Source: Arthrobacter sp. UM1
GTDB taxonomy: Bacteria > Actinomycetota > Actinomycetes > Actinomycetales > Micrococcaceae
Assembly: GCF_020483305.1 (NCBI RefSeq)
Contig: NZ_JACWAB010000002.1
Coordinates: 124,001 to 188,000, forward strand
Reading direction: 5' to 3'
Length of the DNA: 64,000 bases
The notes under the pieces are model-generated. The model searched no databases, was not told the origin of the DNA, and saw nothing but the letters and a program-made list of their open reading frames with translations. Of the stretch, positions 44,524 to 53,263 are shown piece by piece; position 1 is the first letter of the stretch, and every line of letters starts with the position of its first letter. A program made the position numbers and the translations under genes.

Positions 44524-44763
44524 AGACACGAGCGGCATTCCCACGCGGCAGCCGCTCGCCACGTCAGACAGACAACCGCAAGCTTGAGCTGGCAGCTCGG
44601 CAGGGTGATCGAAGAGCGCAAGGGGCCTTTCGAAAGCACTTCATCCTCGCCGGGCGGCACGCCTTCAGTCCATCATCCCGGACAGGCAGGCGGCCAGCCC
44701 GTGAAGGTCCCCGACGCGCTGTGCAGCAGCGCCTTTCACGTGTCACCACCGGGAGGAATCCGC

Positions 44764-45336
44764 ATGGGGTACGCACAGCACGCCGACACCGAGGACAGCG
44801 CACTCGAGTCACTCGAGACCGCTGCCCGGACTGAGGTGCCGAACGACTGGTTCGTGGACCCCGCCGCCCAGGGCTCCCGCCAGGCCTCGCTGGACGAGGC
44901 CGCCACCGCCTTCCTCGCAGCCCATGAGGCCGGGCTGCTCACCGACTCGGCACCGCGCCTGCTCAGCGAGGGGTTCGCAGACCGCGAGGACCTCTCCTCC
45001 TCCGCTTCGCGCCTCACGCCCGTCTCCGAGCCGGCCGAGCCCGCCGCTGCGGAGGAGGACGAGGGCGCCAAGAGCCTCTGGGAGGCCATGGCGCCGTTCG
45101 CAGACGAGGAAGCCGGCGCCCTCGCGTGGCAGGCCGAGGCCCTCTGCGCGCAGACCGACCCGGAGGCCTTCTTCCCGGAGAAGGGCGGGTCCACGCGAGA
45201 CGCCAAGCGGGTGTGCGCCGCGTGCGCCGTCCGGGACGAGTGCCTTGAGTACGCGCTGGAGAACGACGAGCGCTTCGGCATCTGGGGCGGTCTCTCCGAG
45301 CGGGAGCGCCGCCGGGTCCGCCGCGAAGGCCGCTGA
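44764..45336 (+). CDS. WhiB-family iron-sulfur transcription factor (WhiB2/WhmD-like)
   Basis: This 190-aa regulator has an unusually long acidic N-terminus (about 115 residues) before the WhiB domain. Four Cys ligate a [4Fe-4S] cluster: [17 protein letters not shown], then [10 protein letters not shown]. The G[VI]WGG turn appears as [20 protein letters not shown], whose basic tail contacts DNA. The ending and the cluster motif match WhiB2/WhmD, a division-linked member. ATG with GGGAGGA upstream. The promoter carries a perfect palindrome. Confidence 0.92.
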   Translation: MGYAQHADTEDSALESLETAARTEVPNDWFVDPAAQGSRQASLDEAATAFLAAHEAGLLTDSAPRLLSEGFADREDLSSSASRLTPVSEPAEPAAAEEDEGAKSLWEAMAPFADEEAGALAWQAEALCAQTDPEAFFPEKGGSTRDAKRVCAACAVRDECLEYALENDERFGIWGGLSERERRRVRREGR

Positions 45337-45419
45337 CCCTGCACTGACCCTGCACTGAACGCAGCCGCCTGGATCCGCCTGGCGGAGCGCATCGAACCGG
45401 CCCCCGGCCGGGCCCGGCC

Positions 45420-45857
45420 TCAGCGAGGCAGCCCGAACCGGGGGTCGATCTGCTCCGGGGCCTCGCCCCAGAGGGCGGAGAGCTCGTAGGCGAGACGGTC
45501 CGCCACCACGTCCTTGAGGGGGCGCCGTGCCCTGCGCGCCTCCATGATGAGCGGCCACCGGTAGAGGAGCACGCGGCCTCGGGCGGGATCGGCCGTGCCG
45601 AGCAGGGGAGCGGCGTCCTCCGGGCTCGGCTGGTGCTCGTCTGCGACGGGCGCGTTGAGGGAGAGCACCTCGACGCTGTCGAGGCGCTCCACGACGTCCG
45701 CCGGCAGCGCGCCCATGGCCCGGCCCACCATCTGCGAGAACGGCTCCATCGGGTGGCGGCGCAGCCGCAGCTGCGGAGGGAGCATCCGGCCCTTGGCCCC
45801 GCGCCCGTGCCGGTTGCGGCGCCGCACCGGGCGGTTCGAGGCGGGGTCGGAGGTCAT
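45420..45857 (-). CDS. Metallopeptidase-family (zincin-like) protein without HExxH
   Basis: This 145-aa protein sits where actinobacteria keep a short protein annotated as metallopeptidase (PF06262 type) beside DUF3499 and whiB2. A basic N-terminus ([13 protein letters not shown]) precedes [35 protein letters not shown] and the ending [20 protein letters not shown]. In the place of the zinc-binding HExxH helix there is [11 protein letters not shown], so it is unlikely to be a zinc protease. I believe orthologues at this locus also often lack the motif. ATG 45857. Confidence 0.7.
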   Translation of the reverse strand: MTSDPASNRPVRRRNRHGRGAKGRMLPPQLRLRRHPMEPFSQMVGRAMGALPADVVERLDSVEVLSLNAPVADEHQPSPEDAAPLLGTADPARGRVLLYRWPLIMEARRARRPLKDVVADRLAYELSALWGEAPEQIDPRFGLPR

Positions 45858-45864
45858 GTCCTCC

Positions 45865-45870
45865 AGCCTA
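45865..45870 (-). promoter_or_regulatory. -10 box of the zincin-like gene (TAGGCT)
   Basis: On the minus strand TAGGCT ends 7 nt before the ATG; GGAGGA occupies the gap, so either leaderless or short-leader translation is possible. Confidence 0.4.
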
Positions 45871-45909
45871 TCGCCGCATCCCTCCCGCCTTTCGGCCCGC
45901 CTGCCCTTG

Positions 45910-45960
45910 TGCACCCGGATCGTCCGGATCACGGCCCCAAAACCGGATGATCCGGGTGCA
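45910..45960. repeat. 18-bp inverted repeat between two divergent promoters
   Basis: TGCACCCGGATCGTCCGG (45910-45927) is the inverted copy of 45943-45960 with one mismatch and a 15-nt loop. Each arm also contains its own palindrome, CCGGAtnnTCCGG. It lies midway between the -10 boxes at 45865-45870 and 45968-45973. Confidence 0.75.
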
Positions 45961-45967
45961 GAAGCGG

Positions 45968-45973
45968 TAGCCT
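45968..45973 (+). promoter_or_regulatory. -10 box of the DUF3499 gene (TAGCCT)
   Basis: TAGCCT lies 6 nt before the GTG at 45980; the ATG at 45977 is too close to be used. Confidence 0.45.
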
Positions 45974-45979
45974 TCAATG

Positions 45980-46381
45980 GTGATCGCTTACCGCCACTGC
46001 TCCAAGATCGGGTGCTCTCAGCCGGCCGTCTCGACGCTGACGTACAGCCACGCAGACCAGACCGCCGTCCTCGGACCCCTCTCCCTCCAGGCGGAGCCTC
46101 ACACCTACGACCTCTGCCTCACGCACGCGGACCGGCTCACGCCTCCGCGCGGGTGGGAGATCGTCCGGCTCGAGCTCCCGGACCCCGCGGTGGACCCGGA
46201 CGGCCTGAGCGCCGTCGTCGACGCGCTGGCCCCCGAAGAGGAGGAAGAGCTCCCCGAGCCGGCCGTGCGGCAGCGCACCTGGCGCAGCCCGCTCGCCCGC
46301 CCGACGCCGGAGAGGGACACGGCGACGGACGACAACGTCCGCCCCTTCCGCAGGGGCCCGTCCTCGGACCGCCTCTCCTGA
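45980..46381 (+). CDS. DUF3499 family protein
   Basis: This 133-aa actinobacterial protein of unknown function starts [20 protein letters not shown] and has [11 protein letters not shown] further on; the CxxxxC plus CxxH arrangement suggests a zinc ribbon of about 65 residues. The C-terminal third is acidic then Pro/Arg-rich and probably disordered. It is divergent from the zincin-like gene and precedes ahcY by 80 bp, as in other actinobacteria. Confidence 0.85.
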   Translation: MIAYRHCSKIGCSQPAVSTLTYSHADQTAVLGPLSLQAEPHTYDLCLTHADRLTPPRGWEIVRLELPDPAVDPDGLSAVVDALAPEEEEELPEPAVRQRTWRSPLARPTPERDTATDDNVRPFRRGPSSDRLS

Positions 46382-46461
46382 CCCAGCCCGTCGGCCTGCC
46401 GCACTCGGCCCGGACGCCGACGCCCAGCCCCGCACGCCGCACCCCACCGGAAGGACCCACC

Positions 46462-47964
46462 ATGCTCTCCCCGCAGGACTACAAGGTCGCCGACCTCAGC
46501 CTCGCCGAGGCCGGACGGCACCAGATCCGGCTCGCCGAGCACGAGATGCCCGGCCTCATGGCCCTCCGGGAGGAGTACGGCGAGCAGAAGCCGCTCAAGG
46601 GGGCGCGCATCGCCGGCTCGCTCCACATGACCGTGCAGACCGCCGTCCTCATCGAGACCCTCGTGGAGCTCGGCGCCGAGGTGCGCTGGGCCAGCTGCAA
46701 CATCTTCTCCACGCAGGACGAGGCGGCGGCCGCCGTCGTCGTCGGCGGGGGCACCCCGGAGCGCCCGGAGGGCGTGCCGGTGTTCGCCTGGAAGAACGAG
46801 ACCCTGCCCGAGTACTGGTGGGCCACCCGGCAGATCCTCACCTGGCCGGGCGCGGACGAGAACCCGGACCTCGGGCCGAACCTCATTCTCGACGACGGCG
46901 GAGACGCCACCCTGCTCGTCCACAAGGGCGTCGAGTTCGAGGCCGCCGGGGGAGTGCCGGAGAACCCCTCGGAGGAGGACGCGGACTACACGTACGAGTA
47001 CACGGTCATCCTCGACGCGCTGCGCGAGAGCCTCGCGGAGAATCCCCGCCGCTTCACCGAGCTGGCCTCCCGCATCCAGGGCGTCACGGAGGAGACGACG
47101 ACGGGCGTGCACCGCCTCTACCAGCTCGCCGAGGCCGGGCAGCTCCTCTTCCCCGCGATCAACGTGAACGACTCTGTCACGAAGTCCAAGTTCGACAACA
47201 AGTACGGCATCCGCCACTCCCTGCCGGACGGCATCAACCGGGCCACGGACGTGCTCATCGGCGGCAAGGTGGCCTTCGTGGCGGGCTACGGCGACGTCGG
47301 CAAGGGCGCCGCGGAGGCCCTGCGCGGGCAGGGCGCGCGCGTCATCGTGTCCGAGGTGGACCCGATCTGCGCGCTCCAGGCGGCGATGGACGGGTACCAG
47401 GTGGCGCGGCTCGAGGACGTCGTGGACCAGGCGGACATCTTCATCACGACGACGGGCAACAAGGGCGTCATCACCGCCGAGCACATGCAGGCCATGAAGG
47501 ACAAGGCCATCGTTGGCAACGTGGGGCACTTCGACAACGAGATCGACATCGCCGGCCTCGCCAAGGTGCCGGGCATCCGCAGGGTCGAGATCAAGCCGCA
47601 GGTCCACGAGTGGATCCTGGACGAGGGCACGGACCGCCAGCGCAGCATCATCCTGCTCTCGGAGGGCCGCCTGCTCAACCTCGGCAACGCCACCGGACAC
47701 CCGTCCTTCGTCATGTCCAACTCGTTCGCCAACCAGACGATCGCCCAGATGGAGCTGTTCACGAAGCACGGCGCCGTCACGGCGGACGGGACGCCGGAGT
47801 ACGAGAACAAGGTCTACGTCCTGCCGAAGGCGCTGGACGAGAAGGTGGCGCGCTTGCACCTCGGCGCCCTCGGGGTTCGGCTGACCGAGCTGACCAAGGA
47901 GCAGGCCGAGTACATCGGCGTGGACGTGGCGGGCCCGTACAAGCCCGAGCACTACCGGTACTGA
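46462..47964 (+). CDS. ahcY: Adenosylhomocysteinase
   Basis: This 500-aa NAD-dependent enzyme splits S-adenosylhomocysteine to adenosine and homocysteine, relieving product inhibition of methyltransferases. [15 protein letters not shown] and [16 protein letters not shown] are substrate motifs; [20 protein letters not shown] binds [17 protein letters not shown] and the C-terminal KPEHYRY complete the active site. Around 500 aa is the insert-containing actinobacterial length. ATG with GGAAGGA upstream. Adenosine released here can be handled by Add (15122-16300). Confidence 0.97.
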   Translation: MLSPQDYKVADLSLAEAGRHQIRLAEHEMPGLMALREEYGEQKPLKGARIAGSLHMTVQTAVLIETLVELGAEVRWASCNIFSTQDEAAAAVVVGGGTPERPEGVPVFAWKNETLPEYWWATRQILTWPGADENPDLGPNLILDDGGDATLLVHKGVEFEAAGGVPENPSEEDADYTYEYTVILDALRESLAENPRRFTELASRIQGVTEETTTGVHRLYQLAEAGQLLFPAINVNDSVTKSKFDNKYGIRHSLPDGINRATDVLIGGKVAFVAGYGDVGKGAAEALRGQGARVIVSEVDPICALQAAMDGYQVARLEDVVDQADIFITTTGNKGVITAEHMQAMKDKAIVGNVGHFDNEIDIAGLAKVPGIRRVEIKPQVHEWILDEGTDRQRSIILLSEGRLLNLGNATGHPSFVMSNSFANQTIAQMELFTKHGAVTADGTPEYENKVYVLPKALDEKVARLHLGALGVRLTELTKEQAEYIGVDVAGPYKPEHYRY

Positions 47965-47986
47965 CGCCGGCCCGGGGGAGTCCGCC

Positions 47987-48014
47987 GGCGGACGCGCGAG
48001 AGGGCGCGTCCGCC
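47987..48014 (+). terminator. Terminator hairpin after ahcY
   Basis: GGCGGACGCGC (47987-47997) pairs perfectly with 48004-48014; 6-nt loop; 22 bp after the stop. Confidence 0.75.
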
Positions 48015-48049
48015 CAGCGGACAGTGTGCTTGCACGGAGACGGGGGTCA

Positions 48050-48055
48050 TACAAT
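48050..48055 (+). promoter_or_regulatory. -10 box of the L,D-transpeptidase gene (TACAAT)
   Basis: TACAAT, one mismatch from TATAAT, lies 6 nt before the ATG at 48062, predicting a leaderless transcript. Confidence 0.5.
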
Positions 48056-48061
48056 GGGCGA

Positions 48062-49318
48062 ATGGTCTCATCCACTTCCCCGCATTCGACCACCGAGGAC
48101 AGCACCGCCTCGTCCTCCCCGTCCGGCGCCTCGCGCGGCTCCCGCGTCGCCCGGCGCTCTGTCCTGCTCGGCCTGACCGGCGCCCCGGCCGCCTTCCTGG
48201 CCGCCTGCTCCGGAGGGCAGGGAGGCGCTGAGGGCGGCTCCTCCCCGAAGGGCTCCGCCAAGACCTCGCCGAAGCCCGCAGGCCCGCCGAGGGTGACCGT
48301 GGAGCCCGCTGCCCAGACGCAGCAGGTCAACCCGGTTCAGCCCGTCATCGTCCGGGTCTCCAACGGCGCCCTGTCCGCGGTCACCGTCAAGGACGCCGCC
48401 GGCAAGGAGGTCAAGGGCCGCATCGCCGAGGACAAGGCCTCCTTCAAGACCAGCTCGCGGCTCGAGTTCGACTCCCGCTACACGGTCTCCTACACGCTCG
48501 CCGGCGGCCAGACGGGTACCGCTGAGTTCTCGACGACGACGCCGCCGATGCAGATGGACGCCTACGCCTACCCGGGCAAGGGAGCCACCGTGGGCATCGC
48601 ACAGCCCGTCGAGATCACCTTCTCCGAGCCGATCCTCAACAAGAAGGCCGTGGAGAAGGCCATCGAGATCGAGTCCACCTCCGGCCAGAAGGGCCGGTTC
48701 TACTGGCTTTCCGACACGAAGGCCCGGTACCGCCCCGAGAAGTTCTGGGCGCCGAACTCGACCGTCACGATCAAGTTCCGCATGTTCGGCGTTGACGTGG
48801 GCAACGGCATGATCGGCAACTTCGACGCGGACCACGTCTTCCACGTCCACAACGACCGTCACGCCGTGGTGAGCGACAAGGACCTCATGCTCCGCTGCTA
48901 CATCGACGGCAAGCTGGTCAAGACGTTCCCCACCACGCTCGGCAACCCCCGCTGGCCGAGCGCAGACGGCATCTTCCCGATCATGGACCAGCAGCAGCGC
49001 GTCTGGATGAACGCGAGCACCATCGGGCTCAAGAAGGGGGACCAGGACTACTACGACTCGAACTACTACTACTGGGCCTCCCGTCTGACGAGCACGGGCA
49101 TCTACGTCCACCAGGTGGCGGAGAGCCTCCGCACCGCGCTGGGACGGGACCGCGTCTCCCACGGCTGCGTCAGCCTCCCGGAGGAGGGCGCCAAGTGGAT
49201 CTTCGACAACTTCGACCCGGGCGACTACATCGAGGTGCGTGACACCGGCAATGGCACCGCGAGCATGGACAAGGGCTTCATGGACTGGAACGTCCCGTGG
49301 AGCGAGTACGGCACGTGA
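48062..49318 (+). CDS. L,D-transpeptidase lipoprotein with Ig-like domain
   Basis: This 418-aa secreted enzyme forms 3-3 cross-links in peptidoglycan or attaches proteins to it. The N-terminus has a Tat-like twin Arg (VARRSVLLGLTG) and a lipobox (FLAAC), so it is an exported lipoprotein. A Ser/Pro linker leads to Ig-like domains (about 85-280) with PVEITFSEPILNKKAVEKAI, then the YkuD catalytic domain ending VSHGCVSLPEE, whose Cys is the nucleophile and His its partner. The architecture matches mycobacterial LdtA/LdtMt2-type enzymes. Overlaps the next gene in GTGA. Confidence 0.93.
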   Translation: MVSSTSPHSTTEDSTASSSPSGASRGSRVARRSVLLGLTGAPAAFLAACSGGQGGAEGGSSPKGSAKTSPKPAGPPRVTVEPAAQTQQVNPVQPVIVRVSNGALSAVTVKDAAGKEVKGRIAEDKASFKTSSRLEFDSRYTVSYTLAGGQTGTAEFSTTTPPMQMDAYAYPGKGATVGIAQPVEITFSEPILNKKAVEKAIEIESTSGQKGRFYWLSDTKARYRPEKFWAPNSTVTIKFRMFGVDVGNGMIGNFDADHVFHVHNDRHAVVSDKDLMLRCYIDGKLVKTFPTTLGNPRWPSADGIFPIMDQQQRVWMNASTIGLKKGDQDYYDSNYYYWASRLTSTGIYVHQVAESLRTALGRDRVSHGCVSLPEEGAKWIFDNFDPGDYIEVRDTGNGTASMDKGFMDWNVPWSEYGT

Positions 49319-50004
49319 TCGGCCGGCGGCTCGGGGCGGCGGTGATCGCTGTGGCCTTCCCCGTGGCCGTCCTCGGCCTCGGGGTGCGCGCGGCCATGAG
49401 CCACGCCTTCCTCGCGTTCGAGTACGGGCGTCCGGGCTTCCCTGCGGACCAGTTCGGCTTCAGCGCGGATGACCGGATGCTGTACGGCTCGTACGGGCTG
49501 GACTACATCCTCAACGACGCCGGCCCGCGCTACCTCGGGGACCTCGTGTTCCGCAGCGGCGAGCCGGTCTTCACCGCGGGGGAGGTGAGCCACATGACGG
49601 ATGTCAAGCACGTGCTCGGCACGGGGCTGGACGTCGCGCTGTGGCTCGGCGTCGCGGCCGTCGTCGTCGCGCTCCTCATGCGCTCGTGGCGGCACGTGGC
49701 CGCGGGGCTGCGCTGGGGCGTGGCGCTGACGGTCCTCGGGATCGCGGTCATGGCCGTGGTGGCCGCGACGGCGTGGGAGAGGTTCTTCGCCTGGGTGCAC
49801 TCGCTCTTCTTCGAGTCCGGCACGTGGACGTTCTCCGTGAACGACACCCTGATCCGGGCCTACCCGGAGCAGTTCTGGCGGGACGCGGCGCTGCTCATCG
49901 CGGCCGTCGTCGTCGCCTGCTGCGCTCTCGCGCTCATCGCTTCGCGTAGAGCTCCGCGATCCGGTCCGCGAAGTCGTCGAGCACGACGTTCCTCCGAAGC
50001 TTGA
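49315..50004 (+). CDS. DUF1461/TIGR01906 integral membrane protein
   Basis: This 229-aa polytopic protein of unknown function has an N-terminal helix, an extracytoplasmic stretch with GYGLDYILN-like YGSYGLDYILND and EVSHMTDVKHV, then three further helices including WERFFAWVHSLFFESGTWTF. The motif set matches the TIGR01906 family. GTG start overlaps the transpeptidase stop. Its last 23 residues (RRAPRSGPRSRRARRSSEA) are encoded antisense to the end of the acyl-CoA synthetase gene, a 71-bp convergent overlap. Confidence 0.83.
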   Translation: MIGRRLGAAVIAVAFPVAVLGLGVRAAMSHAFLAFEYGRPGFPADQFGFSADDRMLYGSYGLDYILNDAGPRYLGDLVFRSGEPVFTAGEVSHMTDVKHVLGTGLDVALWLGVAAVVVALLMRSWRHVAAGLRWGVALTVLGIAVMAVVAATAWERFFAWVHSLFFESGTWTFSVNDTLIRAYPEQFWRDAALLIAAVVVACCALALIASRRAPRSGPRSRRARRSSEA

Positions 50005-51718
50005 GGGACGGCGTCAGGCGGCCCGAGGACTCGTCGAAGGACTCGTTCGTGACGATGAACTTCCGCACGCCCTCGGCGCGGGAGACGAGCTCGTTGGCGT
50101 AGTCCACCTGCTTCTGGAGGACCGCGCGGATGCGCTCGTCCTCCACGGCGTCCTCGGGCGAGATCTCTCCGCCGAGCTCGGACGCGCTGAAGGTCTTGAG
50201 CCCGTCCGGGTCGAGCGCGATGATGGCGCCGACGAACGGCTTGTCATCCCCGATGAGGACGGCCTGGTCCACGATGGCGTGCTCCCGGATCCGCTCCTCG
50301 AGCGGCGTGGGCGCCACGTTCTTGCCGCCGGCGGTGACGATGAGGTCCTTCTTGCGGCCCGTGACCGTGAGGTAGCCGTCCTCGTCGATCTCGCCGAGGT
50401 CCCCCGTGCCGAACCAGCCGTCCGTGAATGCGCCGTCTGTGGCCTCGGGGTTGTTGCGGTAGTCCTTGAAGATCCCGACGCCCTGCGCCATGATCTCGCC
50501 GTCCTCGGCGATCCGGATCCGGGTTCCCGGCATCGGCCGGCCCACGGTGCCGATCTTGACGAGGCCGACGGGGTTGACCGTGAGCGGCGCCGTGGACTCG
50601 GTCAGCCCGTAGCCCTCGAGGACCACGATCCCGGCGCCCCGGAAGAAATGCGCGAGGAACGGGGAGAGCGGGCTGGCGCCGGAGACCGTGTAGCGGACGC
50701 GGCCGCCGAAGACGGCGCGGATGCGCCGGTACACGAGGCGGTTGAAGAGGGCGCGCCGGGCCCGCAGCAGCGGGGACGGCCTCTGCGCCTTGGACCAGCT
50801 GACGGCCGTCTGGGCTGCGGCCCGGAACAGCCGTCCCTTGGCGCCGGACCCAGCCTGGGCCTCGGCGGTGGCGTAGATCTTCTCGAAGACGCGGGGAACG
50901 GCCAGGAGGAACGTCGGCTTGAAGGCCTGCATGTCCTCGACGAGCGCCGCGGCGCCGGTGGCGTGGAGGAGGGTGATGCCCCGGTCGATGCAGACGGTCT
51001 GGACGCAGCGGGCGAGCACGTGGGCGAGCGGCAGGAACATGATGCTGCGCGCGCCTTCCTCCTTGAGGAACTCCGGGAGGAACTCGGCCGCGTTGACAGA
51101 GACGACGGCGAAGTTCCGGTGCGTGATCTCGCAGCCCTTGGGGCGGCCCGTGGTCCCCGAGGTGTAGACGACGGTGGCCACGTCGTCGAGCCCCCGGCAG
51201 GAGCGGGCGCGCTCGAGCTCCTCGTCCGAGACGCCCTCGCCGAGCGCCGTCAGGGCGTCGAGGTCCTCGAGCTGGAAGATCCGGGGCGCGTCCGTGCCGT
51301 TCGAGGCGGCGGCGGCGCGGACGACCCGCTCCTTCTCGTCGTTCTCGGCGAACGCGACGCCGATCCGCGAGTCCTCGAGGATCCACGCCGTCTGGTGCGG
51401 GCTCGAGGTCTCGTATACGGGCACCGTGACGGCGCCGGCGAAGAGGACGGCGAAGTCCGCCACCGTCCACTCGATCCGCGTGGAGGACATGACGGCCACG
51501 CTCTGCCCGGGCGTCACGCCGACGGCGATGAGGCCCTTGGCGACGGCCCGGACCCGGGCGAGGAACTGGTCCGCGGTGATGTCCTCGTAGCCGCCCCCGG
51601 CGGCCTTGCGGACGAACAGCACGCGCTCCGGGTCAGCGTCCCGGCGGCGGAGGAGGAGGTCTGAGATGTTCCAGGTGTCGGGCAGGTCGGCGGCGAGCGG
51701 CGTCGAAGATTCCATCAC
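49934..51718 (-). CDS. Long-chain acyl-CoA synthetase (AMP-binding)
   Basis: This 594-aa ligase activates fatty acids through an acyl-adenylate. The AMP loop is VVYTSGTTGRPKGCEITHRN near residue 190, with VLEGYGLTESTAPLTV, GDLGEIDEDGYLTVTGRKKD and the C-terminal lysine region. Order and length match FadD15-type enzymes. The start is GTG-ATG; GTG 51718 is 6 nt after a -10 box and ATG 51715 is a close alternative. The 3' end overlaps the convergent DUF1461 gene. Confidence 0.93.
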   Translation of the reverse strand: MMESSTPLAADLPDTWNISDLLLRRRDADPERVLFVRKAAGGGYEDITADQFLARVRAVAKGLIAVGVTPGQSVAVMSSTRIEWTVADFAVLFAGAVTVPVYETSSPHQTAWILEDSRIGVAFAENDEKERVVRAAAASNGTDAPRIFQLEDLDALTALGEGVSDEELERARSCRGLDDVATVVYTSGTTGRPKGCEITHRNFAVVSVNAAEFLPEFLKEEGARSIMFLPLAHVLARCVQTVCIDRGITLLHATGAAALVEDMQAFKPTFLLAVPRVFEKIYATAEAQAGSGAKGRLFRAAAQTAVSWSKAQRPSPLLRARRALFNRLVYRRIRAVFGGRVRYTVSGASPLSPFLAHFFRGAGIVVLEGYGLTESTAPLTVNPVGLVKIGTVGRPMPGTRIRIAEDGEIMAQGVGIFKDYRNNPEATDGAFTDGWFGTGDLGEIDEDGYLTVTGRKKDLIVTAGGKNVAPTPLEERIREHAIVDQAVLIGDDKPFVGAIIALDPDGLKTFSASELGGEISPEDAVEDERIRAVLQKQVDYANELVSRAEGVRKFIVTNESFDESSGRLTPSLKLRRNVVLDDFADRIAELYAKR

Positions 51719-51724
51719 CTGTGA

Positions 51725-51730
51725 AGTCTA
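51725..51730 (-). promoter_or_regulatory. -10 box of the acyl-CoA synthetase gene (TAGACT)
   Basis: On the minus strand TAGACT lies 6 nt before the GTG, predicting a leaderless transcript. Confidence 0.45.
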
Positions 51731-51740
51731 GCCAGTCAGG

Positions 51741-53195
51741 CTAGATCCAGGAGTCGAACCACATGTGCCGCCGCCACTCGGCGTAGTCGATCGTCTGCCC
51801 GGTCCAGAGGGGCCAGAACCAGACGCTCACGGCGGCCGCCGTGAGGACGAGCGCCCCGGCGGCGAGAGCCCAGCCGCGCCGCTGCGCCCGGGTGCGGCTG
51901 CGGGCGACGGCGAAGGCGAGCGCGTACACGAGGCAGAGGATGAGCCACGGCTCGAACGAGACCGCGTAGAACGTGAACATCGTGCGGTTCGGGAACGCGA
52001 ACCAGGGGAGCAGCCCCGCCGCGAGCCCCGAGAGCGCGGCTCCCGCGCGCCAGTCCCGCCGCAGCGCCCACGCGAGGAGCACGACGACGAGGCTGAGCGC
52101 GGCCGCCCACCAGATGACGGGGTTGCCCAGGTCCGTGATGGCGGCGGAGCACTTGGCCGCAGTGCACCCGTTCTGGCCCGCCGCGTGCTCCTGGTAGTAG
52201 AAGGAGGTGGGGCGGCCCTGGAACAGCCACGTGAAGGCGTTGGCGGAGTACGGGTGCTCGGCCGAGAGCCCCTGATGGAAGCCGTAGGCGCTCGTGTGGT
52301 ACTGCCACAGCGAGACCAGCCAGTCCGGCAGCGGCGCCGAGCTGCCGCTCTGAGCAGCGACCTGCCGGCCCCAGCCGCCCGAGGTGAGGATCCATCCGAG
52401 CCACGTCGCCAGGTACACGGGGAGCGCGACGGCGACCGTCTGCCAGAGCGCCGAGGGGACGTCCGCCGCGGCCGTGCGCAGGACGGGGCGGGGCTGTCCC
52501 AGCCTCCTGCGGCGCTCCAGGTCCCAGAGGACTGTCATGAGGCCGAACACGGCGATGAAGCTGAGCGCCGACCACTTGACGCCGAGGGCGAGGCCCAGGA
52601 AGACGCCCGCGGCGATCCTCCACGGCCTCCAGGCGGGGCCCGCCGCCCCGGCGTCCGCCCGGTCCCGGTCCCGCAGCAGGGCCCAGAAGGCCGCGAGGAG
52701 GAAGAGCGCGAGGAAGACGTCGAGCAGCGCCACGCGCGACATGACGAGGTGCATGCCGTCGATCGCGAGGAGGAGGCCCGCGACGAGCCCCCACACGTTG
52801 CTGCGGAACAGGCGGCGGGCCGTCACCGCGAGGAGCAGCACCGTCACCGAGCCCGCGAGCGCGGGGACGATCCGCCAGCCGAGCGCGTCCTGCATCCCGA
52901 ACACCGCCAGCCCGAGCCCGATGAGCCATTTGCCGAGAGGCGGGTGGACCACGAACGCGCCGTCCGGCTGCATCCCGGCGTCGCTGCCCGCCAGCCACAG
53001 CTTGTCCGCGTCCTGGCTCCAGGAGCGCTCGAACCCGGAGTGGATGAGGGCCCACGCGTCCTTGGCGTAGTAGGTCTCGTCGAAGGCGAGGGCATGGGGG
53101 CTGCTGAGGCCCACGAGGCGCAGGACGGCGCCGAGCGCGACGACGACCGCGTACGCGGCGATCCACGAGCGGCTGAGCCGGGGCAGGGGTTTCAC
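51741..53195 (-). CDS. Dolichyl-phosphate-mannose-type protein mannosyltransferase
   Basis: This 484-aa membrane enzyme of the GT39 (PMT) family transfers mannose from polyprenyl phosphate-mannose to Ser/Thr of secreted proteins. FDETYYAKDAW carries the catalytic Asp-Glu of the first loop, HPPLGKWLIGLG follows, and about ten helices are present with WFAFPNRTMFTFYAVSFEPW near the end. GTG 53195 starts VKPLPRLSRSW and lies 6 nt after a -10 box; the longer open frame to 53273 is rejected. It is divergent from rsmI, a standard actinobacterial pair. Confidence 0.93.
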   Translation of the reverse strand: MKPLPRLSRSWIAAYAVVVALGAVLRLVGLSSPHALAFDETYYAKDAWALIHSGFERSWSQDADKLWLAGSDAGMQPDGAFVVHPPLGKWLIGLGLAVFGMQDALGWRIVPALAGSVTVLLLAVTARRLFRSNVWGLVAGLLLAIDGMHLVMSRVALLDVFLALFLLAAFWALLRDRDRADAGAAGPAWRPWRIAAGVFLGLALGVKWSALSFIAVFGLMTVLWDLERRRRLGQPRPVLRTAAADVPSALWQTVAVALPVYLATWLGWILTSGGWGRQVAAQSGSSAPLPDWLVSLWQYHTSAYGFHQGLSAEHPYSANAFTWLFQGRPTSFYYQEHAAGQNGCTAAKCSAAITDLGNPVIWWAAALSLVVVLLAWALRRDWRAGAALSGLAAGLLPWFAFPNRTMFTFYAVSFEPWLILCLVYALAFAVARSRTRAQRRGWALAAGALVLTAAAVSVWFWPLWTGQTIDYAEWRRHMWFDSWI

Positions 53196-53201
53196 CGCAC
53201 C

Positions 53202-53207
53202 ATCGTA
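53202..53207 (-). promoter_or_regulatory. -10 box of the pmt gene (TACGAT)
   Basis: On the minus strand TACGAT lies 6 nt before the GTG at 53195. It is back to back with the rsmI promoter 45 bp away. Confidence 0.45.
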
Positions 53208-53251
53208 GGCACACGGGCGCTTCTCTCGGGGCGGCGAGCCCGCTCGGGGGC

Positions 53252-53257
53252 TAGGGT
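53252..53257 (+). promoter_or_regulatory. -10 box of rsmI (TAGGGT)
   Basis: TAGGGT lies 6 nt before the rsmI ATG, predicting a leaderless message. Confidence 0.4.
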
Positions 53258-53263
53258 GAGGGC

